From NCBI GenBank assembly GCA_964415195.1, contig CAYPYD010000001.1:62001-126000 (forward strand): a stretch of 64,000 nucleotides of DNA. Reading direction: 5' to 3'. Below the pieces are notes generated by a model. The model was not told where the DNA came from, made no database searches, and was given only the letters and a program-made list of their open reading frames with translations. A program made the translations under genes and the position numbers. This DNA comes from WTXA01 sp964415195 (GTDB lineage Bacteria; Bacillota; TC1). Numbering within the stretch: position 1 is the first letter of the stretch; every line of letters starts with the position of its first letter. Below are positions 1 to 7,777 of this stretch, one piece after another.

Positions 1-1106
1 CCTGGAGTGCCTTGGGTGTAGGTATGAAAGCGGAATTTGGTTGGAGTGACAATGCTGTTATTTTACCTTATTCTATAGCTCAAGCAGTATTTGCGTTATC
101 TACTATTCTTTCAGGTAAACTTGTGGACGCAAAAGGTCCAAGGATTACGATGATGGTAGGTGCGGTACTATATGGTGGTGGATTAATTTTATCTGGATTC
201 GCAAATCAACCATTTTTAATGACTATAACATATGGAGTGCTTACAGGAGCTGGTATTGGATTTATTTATGTTTGTCCTTTGGCTACCTTAGTTAAGTGGT
301 TTCCTACACACAAGGGTCTTGTTACAGGATTATCAGTTGCCGTATTTGCATCAGGAAGTATAATCTATAAGCAATTGATAACATTTTTGTTTAACAATAT
401 GAATATGAATGTCTCACAGAGTTTTATATTCCTAGGCTTGATATCATTTATTCTGATTTTTATAGGGGCATTGTTCTCAAACAATCCTCCGGGTTATGAA
501 AGACATAAATCATCTATTGTAGAGACCGATGTTAAAACAAGAGATATGATTAAAACTCGTAAATTCAAGTATTTATGGGTCATGTATCTAATGGCTGCTA
601 TTCCTGGACTTTTTGTTCTTGGAGCTTCAGCTAATATTGGTATAGAGGTAGGTGGCTTAGAACATAGTGTGGCATTGGGTCTAATTACAGTTCTTGCTAT
701 AACTAATGGAGCTAGCAGACTTCTAGCCGGCTACTTGTCAGATAAGTTTGGTCCTTTAAGAATTATTCAAGTGAGCTTTATTATTACTATCTTGTCAACA
801 GTGCTATTGATAACACACTTAAATCAAGTTATGTTTATAATTGGTATTGCAGGTATTGTTGTCGGTTATGGTGGCTTCCTGGCATTATTCCCAGTTTATA
901 CAAACAGAGCTTTTGGTTCTCACTGGTATGGATCAAATTATAGTATTGTTTATCAAGCCTATGGTATTGCATCATTGATTGGTATTGGTGGATTATTGTT
1001 ACTCGGCGGTAACTTTACAAGTCTTTTCATTGCTGTAGTTGCTACTTCACTGATTGGTTTGATTCTGGCTTATAGAATCGAAGGGTTTGAAAAAAATGAA
1101 AGTTGA
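1..1106 (+). CDS. MFS transporter, OFA (oxalate/formate antiporter-like) family, 5' end outside window
   Basis: Integral membrane transporter of the major facilitator superfamily. The reading frame is open from base 3 (Trp-Ser-Ala-Leu-Gly), so the first membrane segment and the start codon lie upstream of the window. About ten hydrophobic segments are visible. The loop after the second visible segment (GKLVDAKGPR) is the MFS signature between TM2 and TM3, and KWFPTHKGLVTGL fits the KWFPxxRGLxxG motif typical of the OFA family. A second, weaker copy (GYLSDKFGPLR) marks the C-terminal half. OFA members exchange small organic anions such as oxalate and formate, but the substrate cannot be read from sequence. 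It ends in TGA about 70 bases before the next gene, which has its own promoter. Confidence 0.85.
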   Translation, partial: WSALGVGMKAEFGWSDNAVILPYSIAQAVFALSTILSGKLVDAKGPRITMMVGAVLYGGGLILSGFANQPFLMTITYGVLTGAGIGFIYVCPLATLVKWFPTHKGLVTGLSVAVFASGSIIYKQLITFLFNNMNMNVSQSFIFLGLISFILIFIGALFSNNPPGYERHKSSIVETDVKTRDMIKTRKFKYLWVMYLMAAIPGLFVLGASANIGIEVGGLEHSVALGLITVLAITNGASRLLAGYLSDKFGPLRIIQVSFIITILSTVLLITHLNQVMFIIGIAGIVVGYGGFLALFPVYTNRAFGSHWYGSNYSIVYQAYGIASLIGIGGLLLLGGNFTSLFIAVVATSLIGLILAYRIEGFEKNES

Positions 1107-1120
1107 AGATTTAGCTATTA

Positions 1121-1149
1121 TTCAATAAATTACCAATCTATGATATAAT
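1121..1149 (+). promoter_or_regulatory. Probable sigma-A promoter of the small acidic protein gene
   Basis: A perfect -10 TATAAT lies at 1144-1149, with a weak -35 TTCAAT at 1121-1126 and a 17-base spacer. The gene starts at 1180 behind a ribosome site AAGGTGG. Confidence 0.5.
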
Positions 1150-1179
1150 ACTAAAAAACATATCAAGGTGGTGTATACA

Positions 1180-1443
1180 ATGAAGATTACAGATATTGAA
1201 CCATGCATAAAAGTAACAAAAGAGGATGAAAATCAAGAAGTTGGGATTTATGTTGAGTTTGGAGATCAAATTAGAATAACAGACAATGACGGAGTAAAAA
1301 CAGAAGGAAGATTCTTTTTATTTGAATCCGGATCTGAAGTAGAAGACGATGATATGATTTATTTGGTATTAGAGGATGAAAATCAGCTTAGTATTGGTGT
1401 AAGCTTCATTAGTGATATAGAAAAAATAGAAAAACAAGCTTAG
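1180..1443 (+). CDS. Small acidic protein of unknown function (87 aa)
   Basis: I do not recognise this protein. It is soluble, strongly acidic (many Asp/Glu in the middle third) and dominated by alternating hydrophobic/polar stretches such as GIYVEFGDQIRITDN and DDDMIYLVLEDENQ, which suggests a small beta-barrel of the Sm or SH3 type; that fold guess is inference. An upstream in-frame start at 1168 exists, but the ATG at 1180 sits 7-8 bases behind AAGGTGG and is preferred. The gene is monocistronic, with its own TATAAT box and a strong terminator directly after it. Confidence 0.6.
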   Translation: MKITDIEPCIKVTKEDENQEVGIYVEFGDQIRITDNDGVKTEGRFFLFESGSEVEDDDMIYLVLEDENQLSIGVSFISDIEKIEKQA

Positions 1444-1470
1444 ATAAAAGATTTTAGCATATTGGATACA

Positions 1471-1504
1471 AAAAGGATTGAGTTTTTAAAACTCAATCCT
1501 TTTA
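1471..1504. terminator. Rho-independent terminator
   Basis: AAAAGGATTGAGTTTT pairs with AAACTCAATCCTTTT around a very short loop, followed by a T-rich run. It ends the small acidic protein gene on the plus strand and, being symmetric, can also end the minus-strand transcript through tRNA-Sec. Confidence 0.85.
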
Positions 1505-1515
1505 TTTTATTTATA

Positions 1516-1612
1516 TGGCGAGAGTGAATAGGAATCGAACCTACCAAGGATGGGTCCACCACCCAACATCGGATTTGAAGTCCGTGTCGCCCACCAGGAC
1601 GAAACCACCCTC
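1516..1612 (-). tRNA. selC: tRNA-Sec (anticodon TCA), selenocysteine tRNA
   Basis: This 97-base minus-strand gene has the hallmarks of selenocysteine tRNA. The acceptor stem has 8 pairs (GAGGGTGG with TCACTCTC, read 5' to 3', with G-U pairs). The anticodon arm CGGACTTCAAATCCG carries TCA (plus-strand TGA at 1576-1578). There is a long variable arm, a T-arm with GGTTCGATTCC and an encoded GCCA end. It reads UGA as selenocysteine together with SelB. It begins 20 bases after the stop of the lipid-kinase gene and is probably co-transcribed with it. No selA, selB or selD lies in the window. Confidence 0.95.
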
Positions 1613-1632
1613 ATAAAAACCTGAATTAAGAA

Positions 1633-2517
1633 CTAGACAAAGAATCTAACGCTCTTATTTGAAACTTTAATAGACAACGGCAATCTTCCACCCTTTTCAC
1701 CATCAAAAACAATAGGAAGATTCATAGGCCCATCAATATAGAAAGACTCAGCCTGAAAATACCTTACATGCTTTTGATTAGAAAACTGACCTCTAAATAT
1801 ATTAAAAACAATATTTGGAAGCTCCAAATATGAACAATCATCGATAATAAACAAATCAAGTTTACCATCAGTAAGTTCGGCTTCATCTAGAATATTATTA
1901 AAGCCAGCAATCTGAGAACCGGTAGCAATAGCAAACATAATTGCACTAAACTTATGCAGAGTACCATCAATAGAAACAGTCAAGTCAAAAGGCTTGAAAG
2001 AAGTAAACCTTGTAGCAGCCCTAAAATAGTAGGCAAACTGCTTTATATTCTTCTTTGCCCTTGATGGAGTATCATAAGTCGCAGGCATGAAATAACCACC
2101 AGCACAACTACTGAAAAAGTAGCTCTCATCATTAATTTCACCAACATCAATAGCCAACTTCTTACCCTTCAAAGGAACAAGCGCAGCTTCCTTTATATTT
2201 CTAGGAAGACCTAAACTATTGGCCAAATCATTACAAGTACCAGCAGGAAAGATACCAATAGGCAAATCTATATCATTATCCAATAAGAAACTAATAACAG
2301 AACGAATAGATCCATCCCCTCCAGAAATCAAGACACCACTGAAATCATCATTCTTCAAAAGAGGTAAAAAATCCTCCTTACTGCCTATGTTTAAGCAAAA
2401 AGGAGTCAAGATAATACCATGCTCCTGATAGATAGGAACAATCTCAGTTAAAAGACTATTTATATTATCCGAGCCAGAAGCTCTGTTGTATATTAACAAA
2501 TAACGTTCAAGAACCAT
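1633..2517 (-). CDS. Diacylglycerol kinase-type lipid kinase (YegS/BmrU family)
   Basis: Soluble lipid kinase that phosphorylates diacylglycerol or a related lipid using ATP at the membrane surface. The catalytic domain is recognised by SGGDGSIRSV (residues ~73-82, nucleotide loop), GIFPAGTCNDLANSLG and a C-terminal half containing the DGEKGGRLP substrate-side loop. The length, 294 aa, is normal for the family. I start it at the ATG at 2517, eight bases behind GGAGGGG; a longer in-frame extension to 2655 has no ribosome site and runs into the opposing gene. It transcribes toward tRNA-Sec. Family membership is firm, the exact lipid substrate is not. Confidence 0.85.
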   Translation of the reverse strand: MVLERYLLIYNRASGSDNINSLLTEIVPIYQEHGIILTPFCLNIGSKEDFLPLLKNDDFSGVLISGGDGSIRSVISFLLDNDIDLPIGIFPAGTCNDLANSLGLPRNIKEAALVPLKGKKLAIDVGEINDESYFFSSCAGGYFMPATYDTPSRAKKNIKQFAYYFRAATRFTSFKPFDLTVSIDGTLHKFSAIMFAIATGSQIAGFNNILDEAELTDGKLDLFIIDDCSYLELPNIVFNIFRGQFSNQKHVRYFQAESFYIDGPMNLPIVFDGEKGGRLPLSIKVSNKSVRFFV

Positions 2518-2539
2518 ATTGATCCCCTCCACAGAGAAC

Positions 2540-2595
2540 ATTATAACATATTTTATTTTCAAAGTCTTTATATAAAAATTCTTATTTGATATAAT
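2540..2595. promoter_or_regulatory. Divergent promoter region between lipid kinase and ATPase homologue
   Basis: Plus strand: TTTATA at 2567-2572, 17-base spacer, perfect TATAAT at 2590-2595, reading into the P-type ATPase homologue. Minus strand: a TATAAT on the complement of 2540-2545 faces the lipid-kinase gene; its -35 is poor. Confidence 0.5.
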
Positions 2596-2628
2596 GAGGA
2601 CAATAAAAAAGAAGGCGGTACAAATAAA

Positions 2629-4764
2629 ATGGTAAAAAACTTCTTTATCAGCCATGTTGAAAATGATAGCATCCTAAGAAAGGCCATAGAAGATATCAAT
2701 CTATTGCCAGATATAGACAAAGTAACCTACCAAAGCTTTCAACAAAAATTGAAAGTAACCTTCGTTAAAGATGCTGACGAGAAAATGGCAACCAAAGACG
2801 TAATTGATGTTATTCACAATTATGATGACACTATCAACGTATCAGAAAAAAAGTTAAATATAGACGAAAAAATAAACAAAAAGAACGTAATGCTATTTAT
2901 CTTAGGATTAGTAGTATATGCAATAAGCTACACACAATATATACCTACTACCTATAAGTGGTTAGGTTACCTTATTGGCTTATTATTGTGTTCCATGGTT
3001 TTAATAAAAAAAGTATACAATACTGTAATTATGGAAAGAAAAATAAATGAATCCTTATTGATTACCTTAGCTATAATTGGAGCTTTTGTAATCAAGGACT
3101 ATTGGGAAGCATTAATTGTCCTAGCTATTTACCTAGTAGCTGACTTTTTGAGTCGAAAAGTTTCATTTTTAGCAAGAAAAGACGTTTCAGATATACTTCA
3201 CAAAGAAGAAACACTAGTTTACAAACTAAACGGGAAAGTTGTCCTTCCTACACCAATTAAGGAAATCAAAGAAGAGGACATTATAGTAGTAAGACCAGGT
3301 GAGGTTATACCACTATATTCCAAAATACTAGAAGGCAAATCCATAATAGATATGTCTTCAGTATCAAATGAAAACTTTGAAGAAGAAGTTGGTCCTGGTA
3401 GCATATTAAAAAGTGGGGGAATAAATATAGAAAAACCACTGAAATTATTAGTTTTAAAAAGATATAACGAAGGGCTGCTAAAGGAAATAATAACAAAAAC
3501 CGAAGAAGCCATGGAACAAAAAAAAGGATTTGCCAAGACTAGTGCTAAAATCGGCAGTATTTATGTTAAAGTTGTTGGTGCTATAGCCTTGATTCTTTTC
3601 TTATTTAGTTTCTTTTCAGATAATCCATCACAGCTGATCTATAAAGGATTAATACTGTTAGCAGTTTCATGTCCATGGGCAATGTTACTATCAACACCAA
3701 TAGCCTATAACTTTGCTTTTAGTATAGCGAAAAAAATAGGGGTACTGATAAAACATACAGGATCTATTGACGCAATCGGCAAATTAAGCACCTTGTTTTT
3801 TACAAAAACAGGTATCTTAACTACAGGAGAATACAAAGTTAAAGAAATAATACCATACAAAACAGTAAAAGAAGATTTTATCCTAACATATGCTGCAATT
3901 GGGGAACTTCAAGCTAAACATCCAATTGCCTATGCAGTCAAAAAAGCAATGACCAAGGAACTAAACATAGAGCTTCTTGAAAAGTACCGTGAAGAAAAAG
4001 GTAAAGGAGCCATGGCTGTATATGGAGGAAAGACAATAGTAGTTGGTACAGAAGACTTTCTTATAGAACAAGGAGTTGAGGTCATTAACGACTACAAAGG
4101 AACTCAAATACATGTAGGTGTCGATGGACAATATATAGGATCAATAGCTTTAGAAGAAAGCTTGAAAATTGAAGGTATTGAAGTTATAGAGAAGTTGAAA
4201 CAATTAAAAATTGAACGAGTTGCTGTTTTAACAGGTGAGAGAAAACAAGGCGCATCTGAAGTACTTGCACCATTAAATATTTCTAATATCTATGGTGAGT
4301 TAAATATTGAAGATAAAGTCAACAGAATAAAAAGAGAACAAAAAAGACTAAAGGGCAAGACTGTTGCTTTTGTTGGTGATACTATCAGCGATGGAGTAGT
4401 AATGGCTGCTTCTGATGTCAGCTTTGCCTTCTTAAAAGGGAGCCTAGACAGAGTAACTCAAATAGCAGATATAGTCTTAATGAAGGAAGATCTTAATCTA
4501 ATATATAAAACAATACATTTGGGAAAAAGAACATATAGTATCATTACCCAAAATATTATTTTAAGTTTATTAACCAAGTTAGGTATATTCGTGTATATTA
4601 TGTTCAATGATGTTTCTACTGGATTCCTGATTATTGCAATCGGTGTAGATTTATTAGTTTCTTTATTAACCATAATCAATTGTTTTAGAATTACCAAACG
4701 TGTGAGCGACATTGTTGCTGCAATAAAAAATAAGCTTTCAAGAAACAAGGAGAAAAGTAATTAA
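2629..4764 (+). CDS. P1B-type ATPase homologue lacking all key catalytic motifs (probable pseudoenzyme)
   Basis: The 711-residue protein has the full architecture of a heavy-metal P-type ATPase: an N-terminal HMA-like domain of about 70 residues without a CxxC pair, membrane segments, actuator, phosphorylation/nucleotide domain and two final membrane segments. Nearly every catalytic motif is changed. The phosphorylated Asp of DKTGT is Thr392 (TKTGI), the actuator TGES is SNEN (246-249), the metal-site CPC is CPW (348-350), TGDN is TGER (535-538) and GDGIND is GDTISD (583-588). The nucleotide-site HP (His431-Pro432) and the DKV before the hinge remain. The frame is uninterrupted and A-rich like its neighbours, so it looks maintained rather than decayed. 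Transport by the normal phospho-enzyme cycle is not expected. recQ overlaps its stop. Confidence 0.9.
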   Translation: MVKNFFISHVENDSILRKAIEDINLLPDIDKVTYQSFQQKLKVTFVKDADEKMATKDVIDVIHNYDDTINVSEKKLNIDEKINKKNVMLFILGLVVYAISYTQYIPTTYKWLGYLIGLLLCSMVLIKKVYNTVIMERKINESLLITLAIIGAFVIKDYWEALIVLAIYLVADFLSRKVSFLARKDVSDILHKEETLVYKLNGKVVLPTPIKEIKEEDIIVVRPGEVIPLYSKILEGKSIIDMSSVSNENFEEEVGPGSILKSGGINIEKPLKLLVLKRYNEGLLKEIITKTEEAMEQKKGFAKTSAKIGSIYVKVVGAIALILFLFSFFSDNPSQLIYKGLILLAVSCPWAMLLSTPIAYNFAFSIAKKIGVLIKHTGSIDAIGKLSTLFFTKTGILTTGEYKVKEIIPYKTVKEDFILTYAAIGELQAKHPIAYAVKKAMTKELNIELLEKYREEKGKGAMAVYGGKTIVVGTEDFLIEQGVEVINDYKGTQIHVGVDGQYIGSIALEESLKIEGIEVIEKLKQLKIERVAVLTGERKQGASEVLAPLNISNIYGELNIEDKVNRIKREQKRLKGKTVAFVGDTISDGVVMAASDVSFAFLKGSLDRVTQIADIVLMKEDLNLIYKTIHLGKRTYSIITQNIILSLLTKLGIFVYIMFNDVSTGFLIIAIGVDLLVSLLTIINCFRITKRVSDIVAAIKNKLSRNKEKSN

Positions 4765-6289
4765 AAAAATAGAATTAAAGGCTGCACTAAAAAGCTTCTT
4801 TGCCTATGATAGTTTTAGAGAGCCTCAAGAAGAAATAATAATTAATATATTAAATAAAAAAGACATCATAGGGATTTTACCTACAGGAACGGGTAAGTCC
4901 CTATGTTATCAATTACCGGCAATTTTCTTTGATAATTTGACTATTGTCATATCTCCTTTAGTAGCCTTGATGAAGGATCAGGTTGATACTTTCAACTCTA
5001 GAGGTGTACCTGCTACTTCCCTAAATAGTCACTTGACACCCAAGCAAATGAGAGAAAGAATAGAAGAAATAAAAGAAGAACGATATAAAGTCATCTATAT
5101 CGCTCCAGAAAAGCTTTTTTCAGAGGACTTTATAGATGTGTTTACATCACTAAAAATTGATCACATTGCTATTGATGAAGCTCATTGTATATCCCAATGG
5201 GGTCATGACTTTAGACCAAAATACAAAAAAATAGCCTTAGCCTTGGATAGGTTGCCTATTAGACCGGTTATTTCTGCCTTTACAGCAACAGCCAATGAGA
5301 GGGTTATCAATGATATAGCAAAGCTCCTTAAGTTGAAGGAGCCCATCATATTCAAGACTACCTTTGACAGGCCAAATTTATTTATAGATGTTAAACTATA
5401 TGAGGATAAGTCTGATTTTGTTTTAAAATACATAAAGAACAAAGTGAAAGATCTGGGGATTGTTTATTGTAATACTAGGCTAGATGCAGAACGATTAGCC
5501 AAGAAACTTTTAAAAGAAAATTATAGAGTAGGCCTATATCACGCAGGTCTTACTAAGAAAGAAAGAAACCTGGTACAAGAAGAGTTCTTCGCCGATAAGT
5601 ATCAAGTCTTAGTGGCAACCAATGCCTTTGGTATGGGGCTTGATAAGGATAATATTAGGTATATTATTCATTTGAACATGCCTGCAAGCTTAGAGTCTTA
5701 CTATCAGGAAATTGGTCGTGGTGGGAGAGATGGTCTTCCTTGTGAATGTATTCTTCTTTTTGGTCTTAAGGATGTTATGGTAAATAAGGCACTTGGAAAG
5801 TCCAGAGTCTATTTTAAATGGCGACTTAGGGAAAAGGAAGACTGGCTATATGAGATGGTCAGGTATGCCCATACAAGAGATTGTTATAGGCAGTTTATTC
5901 TTAATCACTTTGGTGAGGACATAGAACCTTGTGGTAATTGTGGTAATTGCCTTGCTGATATTCAAGAGGTTGATCAGAGTGTGGAAGCCCAGAAGGTTTT
6001 ATCAGCTATTTATCATACAAAGGGCTATTATGGACAGGGAACAATAGCTATTATGTTAAAAGGTAAGCTAAATCAACGAATTAAGGACAAACAGCTAAAC
6101 AAGTTAAGTGTCTTTGGTATTATGAAAGATTGGACCGAGGGCCAAATAAATACACTTATTACAAATCTTCTAATAGATGGATATCTAGAGAAGATTCCAG
6201 AAAAAATGGAAGAGCGCTTTGTTATAACTGACGAAGGTATTAAACTTATAAAGGGTGATATTAAGTATATTAACAGGGTTAAAAAATAG
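4760..6289 (+). CDS. recQ: ATP-dependent DNA helicase RecQ, starting at an AUU codon
   Basis: 3'-5' DNA helicase of recombination and fork repair. The 509-residue product has Walker A (GILPTGTGKSLCYQLP), DEAH (AIDEAHCISQWGHDFRP), SAFTATA, the helicase C-terminal half ending in QEIGRGGRDG, and an RQC zinc site (CYRQ followed by CGNCGNC). A winged helix closes it and there is no HRDC domain, so it is a short RecQ. ATG at 4937 falls after motif I and cannot be the start. Upstream, the frame is open only back to a TAA at 4724, with no ATG, GTG or TTG. ATT at 4760 lies 7 bases after AAGGAG (4747-4752) and overlaps the ATPase stop, giving Met-Lys-Lys-Ile-Glu. Confidence 0.9.
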   Translation: MKKIELKAALKSFFAYDSFREPQEEIIINILNKKDIIGILPTGTGKSLCYQLPAIFFDNLTIVISPLVALMKDQVDTFNSRGVPATSLNSHLTPKQMRERIEEIKEERYKVIYIAPEKLFSEDFIDVFTSLKIDHIAIDEAHCISQWGHDFRPKYKKIALALDRLPIRPVISAFTATANERVINDIAKLLKLKEPIIFKTTFDRPNLFIDVKLYEDKSDFVLKYIKNKVKDLGIVYCNTRLDAERLAKKLLKENYRVGLYHAGLTKKERNLVQEEFFADKYQVLVATNAFGMGLDKDNIRYIIHLNMPASLESYYQEIGRGGRDGLPCECILLFGLKDVMVNKALGKSRVYFKWRLREKEDWLYEMVRYAHTRDCYRQFILNHFGEDIEPCGNCGNCLADIQEVDQSVEAQKVLSAIYHTKGYYGQGTIAIMLKGKLNQRIKDKQLNKLSVFGIMKDWTEGQINTLITNLLIDGYLEKIPEKMEERFVITDEGIKLIKGDIKYINRVKK

Positions 6290-6315
6290 AGTATAATTAA
6301 TATTAAAATATAAAT

Positions 6316-6357
6316 AATAAGGAACATATTGACAATTGTCGATATGTTCCTTATTAT
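6316..6357 (+). promoter_or_regulatory. Promoter and probable operator of the ArsR-permease operon
   Basis: Consensus -35 TTGACA (6329-6334), 17-base spacer, then TATTAT (6352-6357). The promoter is embedded in a perfect 14-base inverted repeat (6316-6329 and 6342-6355) whose 12-base centre contains the palindrome GACAATTGTC (6331-6340). ArsR repressors bind such palindromes over the promoter, so autoregulation by the next gene is likely. The same repeat could also act as a weak recQ terminator, but no T-run follows. Confidence 0.65.
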
Positions 6358-6393
6358 ATAAATAGTGATAAGTTATGAATGGTGGTGAATTTA

Positions 6394-6693
6394 ATGGATA
6401 GTTCTGATTTGGATAACATAGAGATAAGTCAAATATTTCGAGCTCTTGGTGATGAGAATAGGTTGCAGATTTTAAGATTATTAAATCAAGGTGAGTTATG
6501 TGGATGTGAGTTACTTGCTAGTCTTGATATTGGGCAGTCGACATTATCTCATCATATGAAGATACTAGGTGAGGCTGGATTGATAAACTGTAATAAAGTT
6601 GGCAAGTGGTGTAGGTATAGCCTCAACGAAAATGGCTGGGAGAAGGCCAGGTCAGAAATTATGAAAATTACTAAAATTTTAGGAGTTGAATAG
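6394..6693 (+). CDS. arsR: ArsR/SmtB-family metal(loid)-responsive repressor
   Basis: Winged-helix transcriptional repressor of 99 residues. The recognition region reads DIGQSTLSHHMKILGEAGL (about 45-63), the standard ArsR helix-turn-helix. Just before it, GELCGCELL carries a Cys-x-Cys pair (Cys32, Cys34) of the kind that binds As(III) in ELCVCDL-type ArsR proteins, so thiol-binding metalloid sensing is likely. ATG 6394 is chosen behind GGTGGTG; an upstream start at 6379 is less well placed. It is directly followed, without a gap, by two permease genes and preceded by a palindromic promoter, which fits an autoregulated resistance operon. Whether the ligand is arsenite, an organoarsenical or another metal is inference. 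Confidence 0.85.
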   Translation: MDSSDLDNIEISQIFRALGDENRLQILRLLNQGELCGCELLASLDIGQSTLSHHMKILGEAGLINCNKVGKWCRYSLNENGWEKARSEIMKITKILGVE

Positions 6694-7173
6694 ATGGATA
6701 GTATAGTATTCTATATCTTTGCTGTTATTTTTTTGTTTTTTTCTTTTTTAAAAAGTAAGGAGAAAACAAAAAAAGGACTTTTTAAAGCATGGAAGGCTTT
6801 TGAGAATATCCTGCCACAGTTGTTAGTGGTTTTGTTAATTGTGGGGTTGATGTTAGCATTAATGAATGCCGCACTAATTTCAAAGGTTATAGGGGCTGAC
6901 TCTGGTATTTTAGGTGTAATTTTGGCTGCTTCTTTTGGAGCTATTACTATGATTCCACCATTTGTAGCATTTCCAACCGCGGCTATTCTCTTAGATGCGG
7001 GTGCTGGTTATGCACAGATTGCAGTATTTGTTTCTACTTTGATGATGGTTGGTATTATTACTCTTCCTTTGGAGATTAAGTATTTTGGTGTCAAGGTTGC
7101 TATTGGCAGGAACCTATTGGCTTTTATTTTTTCTTTTATAGTGGCTGGGTTTATTGGACTGGTGGTGTATTAA
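6694..7173 (+). CDS. Permease half, YraQ/ArsP (DUF318) family, N-terminal half-like
   Basis: Membrane protein of 159 residues with about five hydrophobic segments. Membership in the DUF318/ArsP permease family is suggested by the arrangement LPQLLVVLLIVGLMLALM followed by GAITMIPPFVAFPTAAILL, a Pro-rich membrane hairpin found in these permeases. Full-length ArsP proteins export trivalent organoarsenicals and have two such halves in one chain; here the halves are separate genes, which also occurs in other Clostridia. It abuts arsR (stop TAG then ATG) and overlaps the next gene, so the two halves are translationally coupled and presumably form one transporter. Confidence 0.7.
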   Translation: MDSIVFYIFAVIFLFFSFLKSKEKTKKGLFKAWKAFENILPQLLVVLLIVGLMLALMNAALISKVIGADSGILGVILAASFGAITMIPPFVAFPTAAILLDAGAGYAQIAVFVSTLMMVGIITLPLEIKYFGVKVAIGRNLLAFIFSFIVAGFIGLVVY

Positions 7174-7709
7174 TGAAAAAACTTGTATTAAGATATAGAG
7201 CTTTTTTAATAATGTTTATGGGAATGTTAATTTTTACTATGGTCAATTATGAAATAGGTACTAAAGCACTTGGTATAGCTGCTAATTCTTTTTTGGAAGT
7301 TTTTATTGTGGTTCCTCCAATTTTCATAATTCTTGGACTTCTTGATGTTTGGGTTCCTAGGGATGTTATGGTTAAGTATATGGGTGAAGGCTCAGGTTTA
7401 ATAGGCATCCTCATTTCTTTTGTTATTGGTTCGGCAGCGGCTGGTCCACTTTATGGGGCTTTTCCTATTGCAGCTGTTTTTATGAAAAAAGGTGTTAGTT
7501 TTAATAATATTCTGATTTTTATCGGTGCTTGGTCAACTACCAAGATTCCTATGTTTCTTTATGAGTCTTCTGCTCTTGGTATGAGATTTGCTACTGCTAG
7601 GTTGTTGATTAATATCCCGGGGATTATTATTATTGCTATGATACTTAAAAAATTCCTAAGTAAGAAGGAATTAGATGAGCTTTATTTAAATGCAGAGAAT
7701 GTTGACTGA
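7173..7709 (+). CDS. Permease half, YraQ/ArsP (DUF318) family, C-terminal half-like
   Basis: Partner membrane protein of 178 residues with about five segments. It contains VGSAAAGPLYGAFPIAAVF-like residues (GSAAAGPLYGAFPIAAVFM), equivalent to the Pro/Gly hairpin of the preceding protein, so the two are pseudo-symmetric halves. The start ATG overlaps the previous stop (TAATG). Together with the ArsR repressor this forms a compact three-gene efflux operon closed by a terminator. The substrate is inferred from the repressor's Cys pair only. Confidence 0.7.
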   Translation: MKKLVLRYRAFLIMFMGMLIFTMVNYEIGTKALGIAANSFLEVFIVVPPIFIILGLLDVWVPRDVMVKYMGEGSGLIGILISFVIGSAAAGPLYGAFPIAAVFMKKGVSFNNILIFIGAWSTTKIPMFLYESSALGMRFATARLLINIPGIIIIAMILKKFLSKKELDELYLNAENVD

Positions 7710-7737
7710 TTAAATGATATTAAGTAAATAGAAATAC

Positions 7738-7770
7738 AAAAAAGCAGATTTTTTAAATCTGCTTTTTTTT
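7738..7770. terminator. Bidirectional terminator between convergent genes
   Basis: AAAGCAGATTT (7741-7751) pairs with AAATCTGCTTT (7755-7765) with A and T runs on both sides. It ends the ArsR operon and, on the other strand, the large surface-protein gene. Confidence 0.85.
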
Positions 7771-7777
7771 GTTTATT

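Noticed and set aside
2629..4764. P-type ATPase as an ordinary metal pump or a decayed pseudogene
   Set aside because: Key catalytic residues are replaced, so it is not an ordinary pump; the frame is complete with a promoter, so simple decay is not supported either.
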